DNA of 64,000 nt from Isoetes taiwanensis. Taxonomy: Eukaryota; Streptophyta; Lycopodiopsida; Isoetales; Isoetaceae. Positions 11,530 through 24,644 of this stretch are shown here, piece by piece; position 1 is the stretch's first letter, and every line of letters begins with the position of its first letter. Made by a program: the position numbers and the translations under genes. The DNA is taken from positions 5,660,807-5,724,806 of the forward strand of contig JAJEKV010000065.1 in NCBI GenBank assembly GCA_021234155.1, given 5' to 3'. Under the pieces are notes generated by a model. The model made no database searches and was not told the origin of the DNA. It saw only the letters and a list, made by a program, of their open reading frames with translations.

Positions 11530-14500
11530 AGCTCCGGCACAACAACGGTCTGAAGAGAATGAGAAATTTGAGACGCAAATGTAGCACTTCCTAGTTGACA
11601 AGCGTTCTTTTACCCCGCCAAAAAAGACGCCTAGACTCCAAATGTATTTAGTTCTCAAAATGTATTCTAGCTAAAACAAAACAAACCAAAAAAGCAATAA
11701 GTCCCCATACCCTAAAATTCCAGTGCATTTATTGGCTCGTGATTATGGGTTGGATTCCAATGGGGTATTAGACCCGTAAATTGCCTTTTATTTTGCAATG
11801 GTTTACTGCACGAATAAGAAAACAACAAATTTGAGACCCAAACGTAGCCCTTAGTTGACAAGCGTTCTTTTACGCCGCCAACATGTGATCTCAACATGTA
11901 TTCTGGTTTTCTTTAGCTAAAATAAAACAATGTGTTCCCATGAGCCTCGAGACTCTAAAATTTGCTACAAAACAAAACAAAGTCGGGAACTGTTCACATG
12001 AGCAGCCCTGAGCAACCTGACTTCCAAGCAACGGATCGGAATTTTCAGAAATCCTAGAGCATTTCTGGACTTTGAAGTTAGACTTGTTGATTACTTTGGG
12101 ATTCTAGGGGTAAAAATCTTGATGGCATATAAGAAACTTGAATTGATATCTAAACATATATAATGCATTATATTTGATAGATTTAATTCTCTCGTTCTAC
12201 TATACCATCACATGATCTAAATTTTTGTTCAAAGAAAAAATAGAAGAAAAAAGCTAATGTTGACATGTGTTGACAGTTTAATGAAGCATTGATTTTCCAA
12301 TTGATCTATTCTTTTCCCTAGAACTACAACTCTGGAGACTTCGCGCTACAGAAATATGTAATCCACTTTCCAATCTATAGATCTGTATAACAGAAGAATA
12401 AGAAAAGACAAATTTGATAACCTTAAGGCAAAAATAGGAAGAAGAAAAAAGCTAATGTTGACATGTGTCAACAATTCGATGAGCGTTGATTTTTCAGTTG
12501 ATGTATTTTTTCTGAGAATTACAACTCTGGACACTCTACTTTAAATGTAATCTACTTTGGAATTTATAGATCTTTATAACAGAAGAATAAGAAAAGACAA
12601 ACTCGATAACCTTAAGAGTATCATCTTCAATGGCTTCCATCTGAAGAGTGTGGCATTCATCTTATGGCTTTTATCTTGCAACATTCACGTATCCTGTTTT
12701 CACACTTCTCACGACCCTATCTGCTTGTTTTTTTTTTTTTGAGGCGGTGTGCACCAGTATGTATGGACGCAATTAGGTATTGTTGTGCTACGGGAAGTGT
12801 AGGATTGATCTGGCTTTTGTAGTGTGTTTTTCTACATTTTCCAAAGCCCTGGCATCTTAAAGCTTACCAAGCAAGATATTGTTATCAAGTGAGTGTGATC
12901 TTTATTATTCCGCACCTGTACACATCTTTACTCATGGACATTTCATCGAGTGAACCAACCTGCATGTTTCTCCTTCCAACAGACTGGTTTTATAAAAGAA
13001 CTAGTTTTATTAAAACGTTGAACAAGTGTATCTAATGTGACCATGATATGAATATGGTAGCTCAGGAGTGTGATCTTGGAAGTTAGTCTTGGTGGTCTAG
13101 CATGGGTTCTTAAGAATGGCAAATTATTGGCAAGGCAATGCAATTGATTGGCAAAAGAAAACCTTAACATAGCCATGGCTTAAATAATATCTCTTAATTC
13201 AAAATATTCTTATGATTAACGGTTAGAGCTAAGATAATTGAAGGAAAAAGGGTCAGAATATTATTTTAAATGACGGACCTACATAGGGATGGATTCCATC
13301 GATTTAGGATCAGTTATCTTTTGCAACATTCGTCCACAAGATCAGGCCGATTCACAGCCGGAAGCCTCACTTTGATAGTCAGCGATCTATTTCTGCTCCC
13401 ATATAAATTCAACACTTATTTCTCTTATCCAGATATATGAATCATTGATTGAGAATTTGCTTTTGTTGACTGCATTGCCTAATTTGACCCCGTTGGAAGG
13501 TGAACTACCATTATTGGTTCTAAGACTTAGACTTTTCTCAGGTTTTGGTGAAATGGAGCTAGATCATTACGAGCTGTTGGTGTAGCTCAATATCAGAGCC
13601 TATTAATTCTGCACTAGTACGACATCTATGGCATCTAACTCTGGACCAGCAGATGCATAGATTTACTAGAAAGCAATCACTTTAGCTTAATACGGTGGTC
13701 AATGGGAATTCCAATGCCATAATCATAGGAAGATAAGGCAATTAATAAATAGAGCATTTGGCAATTGCACTGGGATATATAATTAGCGAGGAATTGATGC
13801 AAGAGTATGTACAATATAACATATCTCCACTGTATAATTCTGCCTTCTAGAGAAGATATTCTTCTCAGTATAAAATCCAAGTGTAAGTGGTTGGAAAAGT
13901 CAGACATGTCTTCTTTCTATGGTTACCCTGCAAACCCCCCACATTGGATTTCTGAGCACATGGGAGTCATTTTTAAATCGAGTTGAAGGAAGGAAGGAAG
14001 GTTCTTTTATCGTCCGCGGAGGCCAATCGGCCTATGGGACCCAAATTACATGGATGCAGCAAGCCCGTTGCTACCCTGGATTAAACCCTCCCCCGATTGA
14101 AACCGGTAATAAACATCATTAAATTAAATTGTGATTATGTCAATTTCAAAATCACGCCAACCAATAGTTGTTTGCTAGGGAGCTTTTGTTTGTTTTTTTT
14201 TTTCCCATCTTTTCTTTGGACAGTATAAATCACATAAATGTTGCAATTCTCAAGTGTCTTTTAAATGCCCGGGGGGTTCAGCTCTATGTAAGGGATATAT
14301 GGCATGTGCGTTACTTGGATATGGAGAAACCCTTTGTATACAGCTTGCCATCTATGGAAACCCCTTTGTATACAGCCTTGTGCTCTCAAAGCTGGAATAC
14401 CTTATTCCTTACTTTTACACCCAGTTCGATTCCAATTTATCCTACCCTCAACCATAGTTTTACGTTGAGTAGATCATTCATGTAACCTACCCTGTACCTT

Positions 14501-14695
14501 ACATTTACCTCCAATCTAGGAATGTTAATGCCAATGCTAAAGTCATATTAATTGAACTTAATTTAGGATTTAAGAACAAAGGTTTATCGAAGTTGCACAT
14601 TTGGGAGGGATCTAGGATTTCACTGGGCACATCTGACATTCAATATTACCTAATTCAATGGTTAAAAAAAAAAAAGGGAATCCAGAATCTACTAA
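11530..14695. other. Intergenic, repeats but no gene seen
   Basis: Two local duplications are visible. A GTTGACAAGCGTTCTTTTAC block occurs near 11595 and 11855. A unit of about 190 bp (ACAACTCTGG...AACAGAAGAATAAGAAAAGAC) occurs at roughly 12230-12430 and 12430-12620. Homopolymer T or A runs lie near 12728, 14196 and 14663. I saw no plausible coding exon. Confidence 0.55.
12230..12620. repeat. Tandem duplication, unit about 190 bp
   Basis: Both copies contain GCTAATGTTGACATGTGT, then ACAACTCTGGA, then ATAACAGAAGAATAAGAAAA and GATAACCTTAAG, in the same order and spacing. Confidence 0.8.
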
Positions 14696-14735
14696 CTAGT
14701 AAACGTGTGCCCGGCGTTGCCGCACATAAGTAAGA
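14696..14735 (-). mobile_element. Helitron 3' terminus (CTAG with upstream hairpin)
   Basis: On the minus strand an imperfect hairpin (GTGCGGC-AAC-GCCGGGCAC) is followed by ACGTTTA and then CTAG, with a T next to it. This is the Helitron 3' signature: a short hairpin about 7-10 nt before CTRR, inserted next to a T. The element would extend to higher coordinates, but a LINE fragment begins within about 80 bp and I found no 5' end. Confidence 0.6.
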
Positions 14736-14776
14736 GCTATGAGAATTGCTACTCTTTATGATTCCTCCTAGAAATA

Positions 14777-16879
14777 ATGTGTGCTAAAATTATAGCAAAC
14801 AGGGTCAAGTCTCACCTTCAAGAGGTCATTAGTTGCAATCAATCTGCTTTCCTTCCAAGTAGATACATCCTTGATAATTATATTGCTGCCATGGAAGGGA
14901 TGCACTGGAACAAATTGACCAACCAGAACTGTATCTTGCTAAAACTTGATTTCTCAAAAGCTTTTGATATGGTTAGATGGGACTTCCTTCAATTCTCCCT
15001 TCAAAAAGCTAGGGTTCACTGAGAAAATTATTAAACTTATTATGGGGTTAAATTCCAGATCTCAATCAACTGTTCTTGTTAATGGATCCCCTGGTTTTTC
15101 TTTCCATCGCCGGAGGTGTCGGATTAAGGGTGCCCTCTTGCCCTTACCTTTTTAGCAGCTTCTGCGTAGATGCTTATCGAGTTATCTCTCACCTTCAAAC
15201 ATGTGGTCAAATTATCGGGCTTAACTCTCCCTCGACAACACCACAAATCTTGCAATTCTCCAATATGCATGATTCCTTCAGTTTCCTTAAAATGATCCAA
15301 ATTGCCATTAATACTTTTTCTGCTGATTATTCATAACTTTGAGCTGCCTCTGGGATTCACTTGAACAGAAACAAATGCATTATAATTGGTGACTTGGACA
15401 CTGATAACATTGCAGGAATCAAATGTATGACTGCCACTGAAACTATAAATCTCCTAGGTATGCCTTTATCTCTCAATCCTAGTCTTAAAGGTCTTTGGAC
15501 TCCCATTGTGGAAAAGATAAGAAGGAAGCTAGGCAATTATGGCAACTGTCTTTCTTTGGCTGGAAGAACCATAATTGCAAACTCTGTTATTGCAGCTTCT
15601 CACATCTACTTTTCTTCTGCACTTCTTGCTCCTAAGTGCATTTATCATCAGATTGAAAGGATTGTCAGAAATTTCATTTGGGGGAAGCACCATATGGTCA
15701 ACTAGACTTCGATTACCAGAAATAAAATCCAAGGTGGCCTTGGTTGCAAGAATTTAATTTTACAAAGTTATGCTCTGGCAGGTAAATTCTTTGTTCTTGA
15801 ACAATAACCCCCGCCCCATTTTCATCAAACACCGGCTTCTTGTAGCCATCCAAAAATTATGCTTCGCCTCTCATAGTTTGCCCTCCTCTGCCTTTACTAC
15901 TTTGCAGCCTGCCTCTTCCATTTCTCCTCTCATGAGAAACATGATTATAGCCTGGAATAAGGTTCACTTGACTTTTGAGCATTCCAAGTTGGAGAGCAGC
16001 CACCGCAACACGAGTATTTTTTGGAATCCTAACCTATCTAGAAACAACACTACTCCTCTGGCTATCAGACATTATAGGTTGTACAAGAAATGGAAAGAGT
16101 GCAATGTGCTCAAACTTAGAGACTTATGGGATCGGACAAGATGGATCTCATGGACTAATCTGAAGCATAAGATCAGAGGTACTTCATCTGACAAGATTCT
16201 CTTCAAATATATAATGCAGAAGGTCAGTAATTTAAATCTTAGTGATAATCCTATTATTACTGATTCTAAGGCAAAATTGTATTGGGGATGCTCAGAAGAC
16301 ACTGAAACTAGGCTTTTCACAAACATTTGGAATTCCTATCTGCCTCCAAAAATCTCTTACTTTATCTGGCTACTTGCAAACAAAAGTGTGCCAACTCTGG
16401 AAATGATATCCAGGCATTCAAATCAAACTGCCAACTCTCTGAACTCTAATTGCCCTCTGGGTTGTGGATATTCTGAAACACTTGAACACATTTTCGGGTG
16501 TGCTAAACTCACTCCTTTCTGGTTGTGGTTTGAAAATTCCTTCAATATTGTTTGCCCAGCTACCTTGTTGGAATTTATGATGAATGATGATGCTTTCAAA
16601 AATTCTCTCTGTTTTATTGCATTGTGGAATGTATGGAAGCACAGAAACAGATGTCATTATGGGGGAAAAAATTTATTCACACATTGGATAAAAACACAGG
16701 TTATGTATGACATTGAATTGACTACAACTAGTCAAATTCATTTAGGTGAAGATTCTGTTGATAGTAAATGGCATACTATTGGTAACTTCATAGGCCATTA
16801 TCATTCGTTTAAATTACATTGTAATGCCACTCATACTAACTTTGAATGTCTTTCTGCTAGGTTACATGATGAGCCTTAG
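14777..16879 (+). pseudogene. LINE ORF2 remnant: reverse transcriptase and zf-RVT
   Basis: Blocks in order are VCAKIIANRVKSHLQ and QSAFLPSRYILDNYIAAMEG, then LLKLDFSKAFDMVRWDF with a catalytic Asp. A frameshift near 15010 precedes KIIKLIMGLNSRSQSTVLVNG, and the palm YADD region is lost to indels. Then come LLGMPLSLNPSLKGLW and GRTIIANSVIAASHIYFSSA. From 15770 to 16879 a 369-aa frame is open, with the zinc-binding CPLGCGYSETLEHIFGC cluster followed by IALWNVWKHRNRCHYGG. Its stop overlaps the start of ORF3. Confidence 0.88.
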
Positions 16880-17333
16880 CAGAGATTTTAGCACGTCTGT
16901 TGAGCCAGCTGAATACAGACTTTTCCCAGGTCAGAGATTAGTGTATGACATTCAGTACACAGAAAATGATATGTGGAGAGGCCTAGTCAGAGGTGTTACA
17001 GATATTGATATTCCAGATATTCCAGATCATGAAATAGATTGGGCCATAGAATTCTGCAGGAGTACCTACCTAATGGTGCAATTATGGTGGTTCATGGAAA
17101 GTAATAGCAGAAGAATGACAGACCAACAGTTCCAGTTTTACAGAGAATGCTACTATCATCACAGATGCTTGGCAGATGCATATGGCACATTGATCATACT
17201 GATGTCTACAACCAACTCTGACACCCTAATTCAAGAGCTGAACTGGGGAAATGGAAACACTCTTATTCTGCAGCCACACTTCCAAAATAACTATGACTAC
17301 CTTCACAACTACCATTTTCACCCATTTCATTAG
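16866..17333 (+). CDS. LINE ORF3, 155-aa protein of unknown function
   Basis: The ORF opens with a double ATG at 16866/16869 that overlaps the last 14 bases of ORF2, a layout that suggests termination-coupled re-initiation. It is open for 155 codons, while the ORF2 ahead of it is decayed. The centre (about residues 60-110) has EIDWAIEFCRSTY, VQLWWFMESN and FYRECYYHHRCLADAYGTLI. A second LINE at 29836-30189 encodes a recognisable relative. It is acidic with a His/Phe-rich tail. I see no known domain; repeated conservation of a frame at the LINE 3' end argues that it was once translated. Confidence 0.6.
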   Translation: MMSLSRDFSTSVEPAEYRLFPGQRLVYDIQYTENDMWRGLVRGVTDIDIPDIPDHEIDWAIEFCRSTYLMVQLWWFMESNSRRMTDQQFQFYRECYYHHRCLADAYGTLIILMSTTNSDTLIQELNWGNGNTLILQPHFQNNYDYLHNYHFHPFH

Positions 17334-17690
17334 TCATTTCCCGAGCCTTCAATCATTCCCTATCACACTCCCTCCATAAATATGCTCATTTCTTCCCTTC
17401 ATCTGCTTTTTTCATCTGCTGCAGGAACATCAACAGAACTTGCAGGATTTTGTCATCTGAATGCTACCTCACACAAAGTTCAGGAATTTGACTCAAGGAT
17501 GGTTCTACTGTGGAACAACTCTGCAGATTTCAATCCTCTAGCAGGGCTGATCTCCATTTTAAATTATGGACACGTTCAAAATGTTTGCTACAGTTATATC
17601 ATTTCTTTTAAGTATGTTAATTATGCTTGCATGTTTTACCTTTTTCTATAATTAATGAAAAAAAAACCCCATTCTCTAAAAAAAAAAAAT

Positions 17691-19207
17691 AATAATAATG
17701 TGTGATTCCGAAATACCAGCCATTCGCAAGATATTGCCGCGTGTGTCCTTCAACAATTGTTAATCCAAAATGTTTACATTAAGAGAACCGTAGCATTGCC
17801 ATGAATCCTTGTGAATGTTGATTAGGATCTTAATGGCATTGGCATTATTACAAAGACAATAGATATCCCTCTTGCGTGCAAGAAGCCAACCCTCTGATGC
17901 CATGAATTATGGTCTATGTTGCACTCTGTAAATGAACTAAAACATTTTCGAGTTCTAAAGGAATAGCAGAAAAAAACACACTCTCCCTCATTAGAGGAAA
18001 AATGAGATCATATTTTGTCCCATTAAGGGATGCTTAAAATGCCATGTCAGCTTTTTAAACTGTCCAATAAGAGAAGAGCTCCAGTATATCTCATTCCAAT
18101 ATTATGTGGCAGCCTGTAATTAATGCAGCTGCAACTAACTTCTGTAGTATCATTTTTTCATTATAACTTTTGATCCAGAACTCCGATTCAAAAACTTTTT
18201 GTAGCAATGGGTTTGTCTTCACAAGATCTATCTAGTGATAATCCATTCATACATCTTTTACGATATAAATATATAAGAAATAAGCAAAAAATCATATTTT
18301 TTTAAGGTTAACGCATATGACCATATTGAAATACATCATAACCATATATCATTGGAAAGATCTTTTCATTCTGCATCTAATGCAACAAATGCCGCAACAT
18401 TTTGACAAGTGGATCAAAAGTTATGGGGGAAAAACGACAGCAATTAAGTTGTTGGTGCTGCATTAATTGCAGTTAATAGAGGGTAGCCATTCCATTGGAG
18501 GATTCTTATGGGGATGAAATGAGATCTCAAATTTCCTCTAATGATACTATTTTCTAGCAAATGTGTGCTTGACGTTGTCTGTCATGAGTTTAACTTATTT
18601 ATTTCTATTGGCAAATTGAAGGCAAGTCTAAGTATCCACGCCCTCACCTGCAATATTGCCTAACCATTATCCTTAGTGATGATGCTTGAAAATAAAAGTC
18701 TCAACTTCTTTACTATTGCTTACCCCATGTCATATGCTCCATGTAGTTCAATCATTACTATGGCGAGCAGATATTTCCCCACATCTTGAAAACCATAAAC
18801 CATTTGAAAAACTTAAAAAAGTGCCTTGCTTCCAAAATATAATGGAAGCTTGCATACATCAACAATTTCCTTCAATACATCAGTATGCATGCTGACCATA
18901 GACATGCCAATTTCATCTGAAGAATGGATATGTACCTAGTGAAGTAATATCCCAAGCACATGGACATAATAAGATATCACAGTGAAAAAGAAAAATTGCA
19001 TACTTTTATAATATGTAGAGCATGGCAGTGGCATGAAAGCATGTCAAGTGGCCAGTAGTATTTTGTTGGGCAGTTGAAGTTTTTTTTCAAAGTAACCAAA
19101 TCTGGGCAGTCTTAGTTTGAATGTAAACAACCTTGAACTCAGAATGTATGTGTGCCTTGAGATAAAATTCTATCCCTGCATCAACAACACGAATAATTAA
19201 CAATGTA
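17691..19207. other. Intergenic; one decayed Helitron-like end
   Basis: No gene is visible. At 18554-18585 a decayed CTAG plus hairpin resembles the Helitron terminus at 14696. The rest is AT-rich single-copy-looking sequence. Confidence 0.5.
18554..18585 (-). mobile_element. Decayed Helitron 3' terminus
   Basis: CTAGCAAATGTGTGCTTGAC aligns base for base with most of CTAGTAAACGTGTGCCCGGC at 14696, but the hairpin arms are eroded. Confidence 0.35.
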
Positions 19208-19800
19208 TGTGACGTTCCAGGTATTCATACGATATACGTATGCATACTATGACACATCACCAGTATTTAACTAGATCCCTAAGGGTCAATAGGGACCTGA
19301 GTTTACTTAAAAGGGATTTTATTAGCTATGCTAATAAAATTAATGGATAAATAACCTAATTATACTAACTAGGTTATAACTATTTAAATGGAACCAATAG
19401 GGGAGAGCCACCTGGCCCAAATCGATTGGCCAAGTGGGACTTGCCAATTTGAGAGGAGAAATTGGGGTCCTACCCCATTTCTGCCCCAAAATCGATTGGG
19501 AAAGAGGAGAGGAAGAGCAACTACCAGTTCTTGCCAACAGACCCGAAGAATGGAGGCTTTCCGTGATAATGGCCCCAGCCAAGGGACTGGTTAGTCCCTA
19601 GATAGCTTGTACTTCCGCTAACACTTCCTTTTGGATAGATGGAATAGTTAAATTCTCTTTCATATGTTATTATGACGATGATGGATACTTGGATGGTGTT
19701 TATATTCCTTTTTTTTGCTCCAAGGGAAGGGTAGAGACCTGAAAGCCTCTTAGAATTAGAGATGTTTCTAGCTAGACCCCTTAATACCCAATAATTGCGG
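19208..19800 (+). mobile_element. Truncated LTR related to the solo LTR at 1548-2986
   Basis: It starts TGTGACGTTCCAGGTATT. It shares blocks in order with the complement of 2986-2290: AAGGGATTTxATTAGCTATG, GCCACCTGGCC..GATTGGCCA, the GATAATGG..CCAGCC block and GGGTAGAGACCT. Similarity fades near 19800, so the last 600-700 bp of the LTR are missing. No target duplication can be tested. Divergence is higher than for the solo copy, so this is probably older. Confidence 0.72.
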
Positions 19801-20628
19801 CCTGGCTCCTTTCCTCCTGCCCTTTTTTCTTCCTGTTCCATGCCCTTTTTCCTTTCCGTTATCTCCAGGGTAGAAGCATGAAAGGGTGGGCAAAAAAAGT
19901 GCCAGTATTTTACATTTACAAATTCAAAATGTAAGGAAATCCCTCCCCCCCCCGAAATTATTATTCTTGGAATGAATCATTAATAGGGCAAATAATTTTG
20001 AACTCTTCTCCCGCTCTCTGTTCAACCTCCCTCCCACTCGAACCTCCATAGCCGAAAAGCTTGACATCCATATTCGAACCTCCATAGCCAAGATCAGGGA
20101 CCTCCATAGCCAAAAGCTTGCATTTTCGTGAGAGTCAAGCACCGGAACAATGAACATGACGAAGCAACTTGGAACAAAGACATCTCCAAGGAAATCTCCT
20201 CGAACAAACCTCAGAAGCCCATGCCAAGGTCTCCCACTAGAATCGCCACCAAAACTCAAGAGTGGGTCTTCTTCAGATCGGAAGGTCTTGCCGCCTGAGT
20301 TTGACAAGGTAAGCATTAGGCAGCTTAGGAGCAACAATTTTGATAGCATGTTTCCAGGGCTAGTGCAAATAGTGTAGGATGTTTGGGGTTCTGAAGCCCC
20401 TACTGTTAGGGGTTATCAAGAGCAGGATTAAGCCTATTTGGATGGCAGATTTTTCTGTGTATGAGCACGTTTTTTGTAGGAAGGACATTGCAAATCATCA
20501 CATTCCATTGTATGTTGCTCGAGCATATGCACTTCATTACAAAGGAGTAAGCATTGATTGGGATGAGGTGAAAGCAAGTGCAAGTCTTCATTCAAAAGTG
20601 CTCTCAAAAAGAATCTGACCTGACAGAA
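19801..20628 (+). other. Unidentified ORFs between LTR remnant and LINE
   Basis: Two plus-strand open stretches look protein-like but match nothing I know. At 20150-20374 a basic, Ser/Pro-rich 75-aa frame ends FDSMFPGLVQIV. At 20379-20615 a 79-aa frame contains IWMADFSVYEHVFCRKDIA and LYVARAYALHYKGVSIDWD. The second abuts the broken 3' end of the minus-strand LINE. They could be exons of a captured or old gene. No splice structure is clear. Confidence 0.3.
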
Positions 20629-23353
20629 TTAGCTACAGTAAAGTCTTCCAATGTTAAAGATATTAAATGTATGCCTCAGGTAGAATTGGGGCAGGACATT
20701 TAGCCAATGAGCTATAAATTGAGAGGCAGGGGAGCAATTACCCAGAATTGTTCTCCAAATGTATTTACCTGCTAGAGAACATGCCTGCAAGTAGAGATTT
20801 TTACATCCTAGACCCCCAAAGGTCTTTGGTCTAGCAATTGACTTCCAGTTAACAAGATGAGATCCATTCCAAATGAAGTTCCTAATAGTTTTCTCCAACT
20901 CAGAATAAATGGATTTAGGAGCCACAAGAGCAGAGGAGAAATATACATGGAAAGATGCAAGCACAGAATTTGCAATGATTGTTCTACCTGCAAAGGAGAG
21001 ACAATTCCTGTAGTTATTTAACTTTCTCTTTATCCTCTACAGAATAGGATCCCAAAGACCTCTCAGATTTGGATTTAAAGAGAGAGGCATACCCAAGAGA
21101 TTTGAAGCTTGATTGCAACTTAGGACTGAGATGCCACAGATGGAAGATTGGTCGACATCACCAATGATTTTGCTTTTGTCAAGGTTTAAGTGGACCCCTG
21201 AGGCAGCAGAGAAATCTCTAATGAGATCCAAGAATCTATTGACATTGGCAGGATTGGAATCTAGGAAGGCAAATGTGTCATCAGCATATTGAGATATTGT
21301 GAGAATGTCTAAGTTATTTGGAAGCTTAAGACCAATTAAAGATCCAGAGTTCTGCATACTAACTACACATCTTGTGAGCATCTCAGCAACAATGAGGAAG
21401 AGATATGGAGCTAAAGGGCAGCCTTGCCTCACTCTTTTTGCCAAGGGGAAGAATTTGATGGGAGATCCATTTATGAGAACAACAGAATTAGACATGGAAT
21501 TCAATCCTTGAATAAGAGAGATTAGCTTTTGATGGAAACCCATTTTTTTTAAAGCAAACTCAATGAAATTCCAGTCAACCGTGTCAAAAGCTCTTTTAAA
21601 GTAGATTGATTTGATATCCTATTCCAATGTAGACCTTCCATAGCACTAATGTAATTATCCAATATAAATCTGTTGGGTAGAAAAGCAGATTGATTGACAC
21701 TGATATTCTTCTGAAGATAGCCTTGAATTCTATTGGCAATTATTTTAGCACAAAGCTTGTAAGAAGAATTAGTTAGAGATATAGACCTCCATTCAGCAAA
21801 AGAAGTAGGATTATCCACTTTAGGCACCAAGGTAATGAAACCTGCAGAGATAGAAGAGTGCAAATGACCTGAGGCCCAAAAACCATGCACAAGACCAATA
21901 ATGTCAGATTTCATAATATTCCAGAATTGTATGAAAAATTCTGGAGGAAATCCATCAAGGCCAGGAGATTTGTTTTTAGAGAAACTTTGCAGGGTCTTAA
22001 AAATCTCATCTTCAGCAGGGATTGAAGTTAAAGATACATCCATGCAATCAATGGAATTTGGCAAGACTGCATTTAAAGTTGCCAAGAATCTGTCTTTGGC
22101 CAAGATCTCGTTTGCAGTGAGATCAATCTTCTTGAAAAAGGAAGAGTAACTATCATAGAAGAAATTTTTAATCTCAGAGGTCGAGGTGAGGATGGAGCCA
22201 GATCCATTGTTTACCTGATTTATAAAATTCTTTAAAAGCCTATTTTTAGCCACTCTGAAGAAAAATTTTGAGCTGCCATAATCTAATTCACTATTGTATT
22301 TAATCTTGCATTTGATGGCAGAAAATTTGGCTTCCCTCTCCTCTATGCTTTTCAAATACCTTTCAAGAAGTTCTTCACCTACATGAAGATTGTAATTTAG
22401 AGGGTCAACCTGGAGGAGAGATCTTATCTCTTTCATTTTATCCTGAACTCATATGTTTGTTTTTAGCCCAATTCTTGATCCATCCTTAGATTTTTTTATC
22501 TTGTGATAGAAGTGTTTTATAGAATGATTTGGAAGCATAGGATCAATAGATTGATAGAACTGAGAAAACTCTTGTTGGAATGAGCTATTTTGCAGCAGAG
22601 AGCAATTCAATTTGAAAGGTGTATTACCATCCCTTGGAGGTTTCAGAAGATGCTTGGTATTAAGAAATTGAGGTTGGTGATCCGAAATAGAGGTACCTTC
22701 ATCACTTGTTACAAAGCAATTATCCCATAAAATCTATCCAATGCACAATAGACTCTATCTTGATCTTTCTGCTTATTGGACTAGGTGAAAATAGAGGTGG
22801 AAGATGGAATATGAATTAGGGAAGAGTCAGCAATAAAATTATCCCAATTCCTTCTCTCAGTTAAGGACATGTTAATTTTATTCCCCAATTTCAAGTCCCA
22901 AGCTGGAGTATTGTTAAAATCCCCTCCCAAAATCCAATCAACTAAGGAGTTGCTAGAGATCCAAGAGTTAAGATCAGGCCAGAGATTTTCTCTATCTTTG
23001 GGACAAGTAGAACCATAAATATTGATAACCCCAAATGTGGAATTATTAAAAGAGAAAGTTACAGCTTGCCACATTTTAGAGATGTTGTTGCAGAAAGAGA
23101 TATGTTGGAGATTTTTCCAAATAATACACATACCTCCTTTGGTACCATTTGCTTCCATCCAAATGGAAGAAGCCCCAGGATAGATCCAGTCACCCAAACT
23201 GGATGCCTCAAACTTAGGAAGCTTCAATTCTTGAAGCAATATAATGTCAGCATTATATTGTCTAAGTTGAGCAATGGCTCTCCTTCTCTTAAGGGGCCCC
23301 TTAATTCCTCTCAAATTACAACTAATTATCCTCATTATAAGAGTAATTGACAA
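20629..23353 (-). pseudogene. LINE ORF2: endonuclease and reverse transcriptase
   Basis: The reading starts at 23353 with ISCNLRGIKGPLKRRRAI, then LLQELKLPK (catalytic Glu), WILGGDFNNTPAWDLK and SIFT, where the expected Trp codon is TAG (about 22781). Reverse transcriptase follows at 22436: PGLDGFPPEFFIQFWN, LVPKVDNPTSFAEWR, QSAFLPNRFILDNYISAMEG. A frameshift near 21600 loses the first Asp block. Then VRQGCPLAPYLFLI, SQYADDTFAFLDS with YADD, LLGMPLSLNPNLRGLW, a stop, and GRTIIANSVLASFH to the break at 20629. Few lesions for its length suggest moderate age. Confidence 0.88.
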
Positions 23354-24644
23354 TCAGATGCAAGGAGAAGGAAAGGAAACTTTCACTACTTTTTTTTAGA
23401 CCTCTTAGAGACTTGTTTAAGTTTTTTACTTCTTGTATTATTTGCAGGAGTATTAGAATCCTTCAAAATAGACAATGGTTTAGATGGAGGCTTAGTTGTC
23501 AGATAGGTATCTCTTAATAACTCATCATCCCCCCATCTAGTATTCTCCAGGTTCTCTTTATTAAGTGTATCAATTTCTTCCTCACTGTCAGAAATACCTC
23601 CTGGGATGAACTCAAACATGCTGTTTATGGAGTTATCAAACAAACATTTCTTAGAACTATTTTGAAAGGGGACTTGCCTGGAAGGTTGAGCATCTTCCTC
23701 CATGCCTTGAATGTTGGAGATGATCTCGGGGCTGAGGCTTTGAGGATCTGCTTTGTCAAGTTGAGAAATCTGTCTGTCAGGTGTATCCAGTACAATATCC
23801 TTCTCTGTCACAATTTCTTTAGTTTGATCTGTAGCAGCCTGATCTCGAACTTGAGTTGTGAGACATTGATCTGAGCTTGTAAACCATATACCTTCTTGTA
23901 GGGAAGCCAATTGCTTCTCAATATCTGTAGAAATGGTTTGGCAGCCATAGTTCACAGAAGGCAAATTTATTTTCAGATTAATGAGGGGTTCCAGCTGAAT
24001 TATAGCATTTGAGGGAGATGGTTTGGAAGAAGGGTCTGCAGGTGGATTGGTTGAGGGTTGAACAAGATGATCAATCAACTGTTCATGATTTTCAGAATTC
24101 AATAATTTATTAGAATCATGGTTAGTATTAATATCGGCAAGTACCTGGAAATGGTTGTAGCAGAGGACGTTGTTTTCCATTTCAGATTGCTTAGGATTAG
24201 CAATCTGGTTGTAGCTTGTGTCCATGTCTGTATCTGATGTTTTTGAAGCAGAGGTATCACTCTGTGAGGTTGAAATCTCCTTATCTTTTATAACCAATGT
24301 GGTCATATTTCTGCAGGTTGAGGTATGGCTTTGTCTAATTAATGAATCTCTCTTACTGCCTTGTTTGAGATTCAAATGACTTGACAGTCTAGAATTATTC
24401 AGATTTTTAGCATTCTGAATAATTCTATCCAGTGTGGAATTCAAATCTTCTGTTAATCTTGCAGCCTGATCCATAGGAGCTTTGCCTTTGTGGTTGAATT
24501 CCCCATATTTTTGAATGACTTTAATACCAGAAGCATTTTGCTTAGCATGCAATCCTGTTAGAGAAGTTCTGTTTGATGTCGAATCTGAGATAAGCAGCCC
24601 CTGTGAATTCTTCTGTTTATCTTTCTCAATTCTATTCTTATGAA

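Larger units (their letters stand above)
14750..17690 (+). mobile_element. 5'-truncated L1-type LINE with ORF2 and ORF3
   Basis: This copy starts inside reverse transcriptase and runs through the RVT zinc-binding domain to a third ORF. It ends with A-runs at 17657-17666 and 17678-17689, the second leading into AAT repeats. It is close kin to the minus-strand LINE at 20.6-29.5 kb; shared blocks include LLGMPLSLNP, GRTIIANSV and FSSALLAPK. 5' truncation is normal for LINE insertions. The ORF2 first half has frameshifts and is dead. Confidence 0.88.

Noticed and set aside
13919-14485. Overlapping plus-strand ORFs near 14.0-14.5 kb
   Set aside because: No motif, no splice context, and the frames contain a short local repeat of CCCTTTGTATACAGC.
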